Source of the DNA: Lachnospiraceae bacterium
Lineage (GTDB): Bacteria; Bacillota; Clostridia; Lachnospirales; Lachnospiraceae
Direction: 5' to 3'
Assembly (NCBI GenBank): GCA_024695225.1
Contig: JAILIO010000134.1
Location: forward strand, 1-6,721
DNA: 6,721 nt
In this document: positions 6,052-6,721 of the stretch, piece by piece
Numbering within the stretch: the stretch's first letter is position 1
Layout: every line of letters starts with the position of its first letter
The notes under the pieces: generated by a model
What the model was told of the DNA's origin: nothing
Seen by the model: only the letters and a program-made list of their open reading frames with translations
The model's database searches: none
Translations under genes and position numbers: made by a program

Positions 6052-6721
6052 AAAGATTTTAGTGAATTCGAATTTGATGATGAAGATAAATACGGAGATA
6101 TGGATGATTACAGGACCAGAAGGCGAAACCTCGGGTTTATAATGCTCGGGGCTTCCGCTTTGGTGATGCTGGCCCTCATCATGGTGGCTCTCCTGAACCA
6201 GACTTCGCAAAAGACGCCCAAGCAGGCCTTTATGGAGATGGAGGGCAGGAGTGAAAGCCCGGAGGAGTCCTCATTTCTCACTGAAGGCACCAAGCTCAGG
6301 TCCCAGGATCTGGAATTCTGGAAGGTGTATGAGACCATGGAATCGGAAACAGAGACGGAAAGTGGATCTTTAAAGCGTGGGGAAACGGAAACCGAGACTG
6401 AGACAGAGACTGAAACTGAGACTGAGACCATGACAGAGACTGAAACCGATCCCTCTAAGGACGGTAAGCATACCCTGGTCGTACATTCCGACCAGACTGA
6501 AGACTGGCTGGAGATAGACGACAGTATCCCTGCATGTAAATATTCAGATGATGGTTTTGAACTCAGGAACGGGATAATGTATTATAACGAGAACGGCAGG
6601 GATATCTCCCACCTGGGGGTTGATATCTCCAAATATTCCGGCAATGTGAACTTCGAGAGACTGAAGGCCGCAGGAGTTGAATTTGTCATGATCCGGGTGG
6701 GCAGCCGCGGCTATGATACCG
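6049..6721 (+). CDS. Membrane-anchored GH25 family lysozyme (muramidase), N-terminal part, 3' truncated by window
   Basis: The frame is open from ATG 6049 to the window end, 224 full codons. The layout is an acidic cytoplasmic tail (residues 1-21), a basic RTRRRN stop (22-27), one transmembrane helix (about 28-49), and a long polar linker with a Glu-Thr repeat (112-133). Next comes a short segment (134-184) and then the beginning of the catalytic domain, HLGVDISKYSGNVNFERLK (188-206). That last motif is the hallmark first strand of GH25 muramidases; Asp192 is the first conserved active-site acid. EFVMIRVGSRGYDT (211-224) is the second strand. The enzyme should cleave the N-acetylmuramic acid to N-acetylglucosamine bond of peptidoglycan outside the membrane while tethered as a type II protein. 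The linker would let it reach into the wall. The remaining catalytic residues lie beyond the window. It is transcribed away from the exonuclease gene, and its promoter is unclear. Confidence 0.9.
   Translation, partial: MKDFSEFEFDDEDKYGDMDDYRTRRRNLGFIMLGASALVMLALIMVALLNQTSQKTPKQAFMEMEGRSESPEESSFLTEGTKLRSQDLEFWKVYETMESETETESGSLKRGETETETETETETETETMTETETDPSKDGKHTLVVHSDQTEDWLEIDDSIPACKYSDDGFELRNGIMYYNENGRDISHLGVDISKYSGNVNFERLKAAGVEFVMIRVGSRGYDT
6382..6447 (+). repeat. Hexanucleotide (Glu-Thr) repeat tract in the GH25 linker
   Basis: Eleven consecutive 6-nt units of the form GAR-ACN encode eight Glu-Thr pairs, one Met-Thr and two more Glu-Thr pairs. A shorter Glu-Ser/Glu-Thr run (6340-6360) precedes it, separated by SGSLKRG. 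Third codon positions vary, so the tract is not a perfect microsatellite. A 15-bp exact direct repeat (GACAGAGACTGAAAC at 6402-6416 and 6432-6446) shows an internal 30-bp duplication. Confidence 0.85.

Noticed and set aside
6108..6431. - strand open frame with a Val-Ser repeat opposite the GH25 linker
   Set aside because: The Val-Ser repeat is the reverse-complement reading of the Glu-Thr tract. The + strand frame carries a transmembrane anchor and GH25 motifs and is clearly the real gene.

Overview
The window looks like chromosomal DNA of a Gram-positive member of the Clostridia, most likely Lachnospiraceae. This rests on remembered resemblance of the proteins (MBOAT/DHHW pair, UPF0237/UPF0210 pair, YprB-type RNase H, membrane-anchored GH25 lysozyme), on AGGAG-type ribosome binding sites, on mixed ATG/GTG/TTG starts and on moderate GC content. 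No database search was possible. No tRNA, rRNA, CRISPR array, insertion sequence or phage gene is visible.

Left part, + strand, 1-3463: four closely packed genes with gaps of 9, 16 and 9 nt, probably one transcript. The first two are the 3' part of an MBOAT O-acyltransferase (AlgI/DltB type) and a membrane-anchored DHHW/AlgX-like SGNH protein. Together they form a typical envelope or exopolysaccharide O-acetylation module. The next two are a small ACT-domain protein (UPF0237) and a 454-residue UPF0210/DUF711 'PFL family' protein, a pair known to travel together but with no settled function.

Middle, - strand, 3453-5901: a gene for a YprB-type RNase H-like exonuclease, followed 4 nt later by a MATE-family efflux transporter. 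The exonuclease frame is broken by a single in-frame TAA at codon 77, while the three acidic exonuclease motifs on either side of the stop are intact. The MATE gene meets the UPF0210 gene tail to tail with an 11-bp overlap.

Right part, 5902-6721: a 147-bp divergent intergenic region with a plausible promoter for the exonuclease/MATE pair and a 7-bp inverted repeat overlapping it. It is followed by the 5' part of a membrane-anchored GH25 muramidase with a Glu-Thr repeat linker, which runs off the window end.

Most of the window is ordinary core or accessory genome. The items most worth a second look are the nonsense codon in an otherwise intact exonuclease gene, the inverted repeat spanning the divergent -35 positions, a minimal ATG-TGA start-stop element in front of the lysozyme gene, and the Glu-Thr linker with its internal duplication. 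I do not see evidence for a clearly new multi-gene system.
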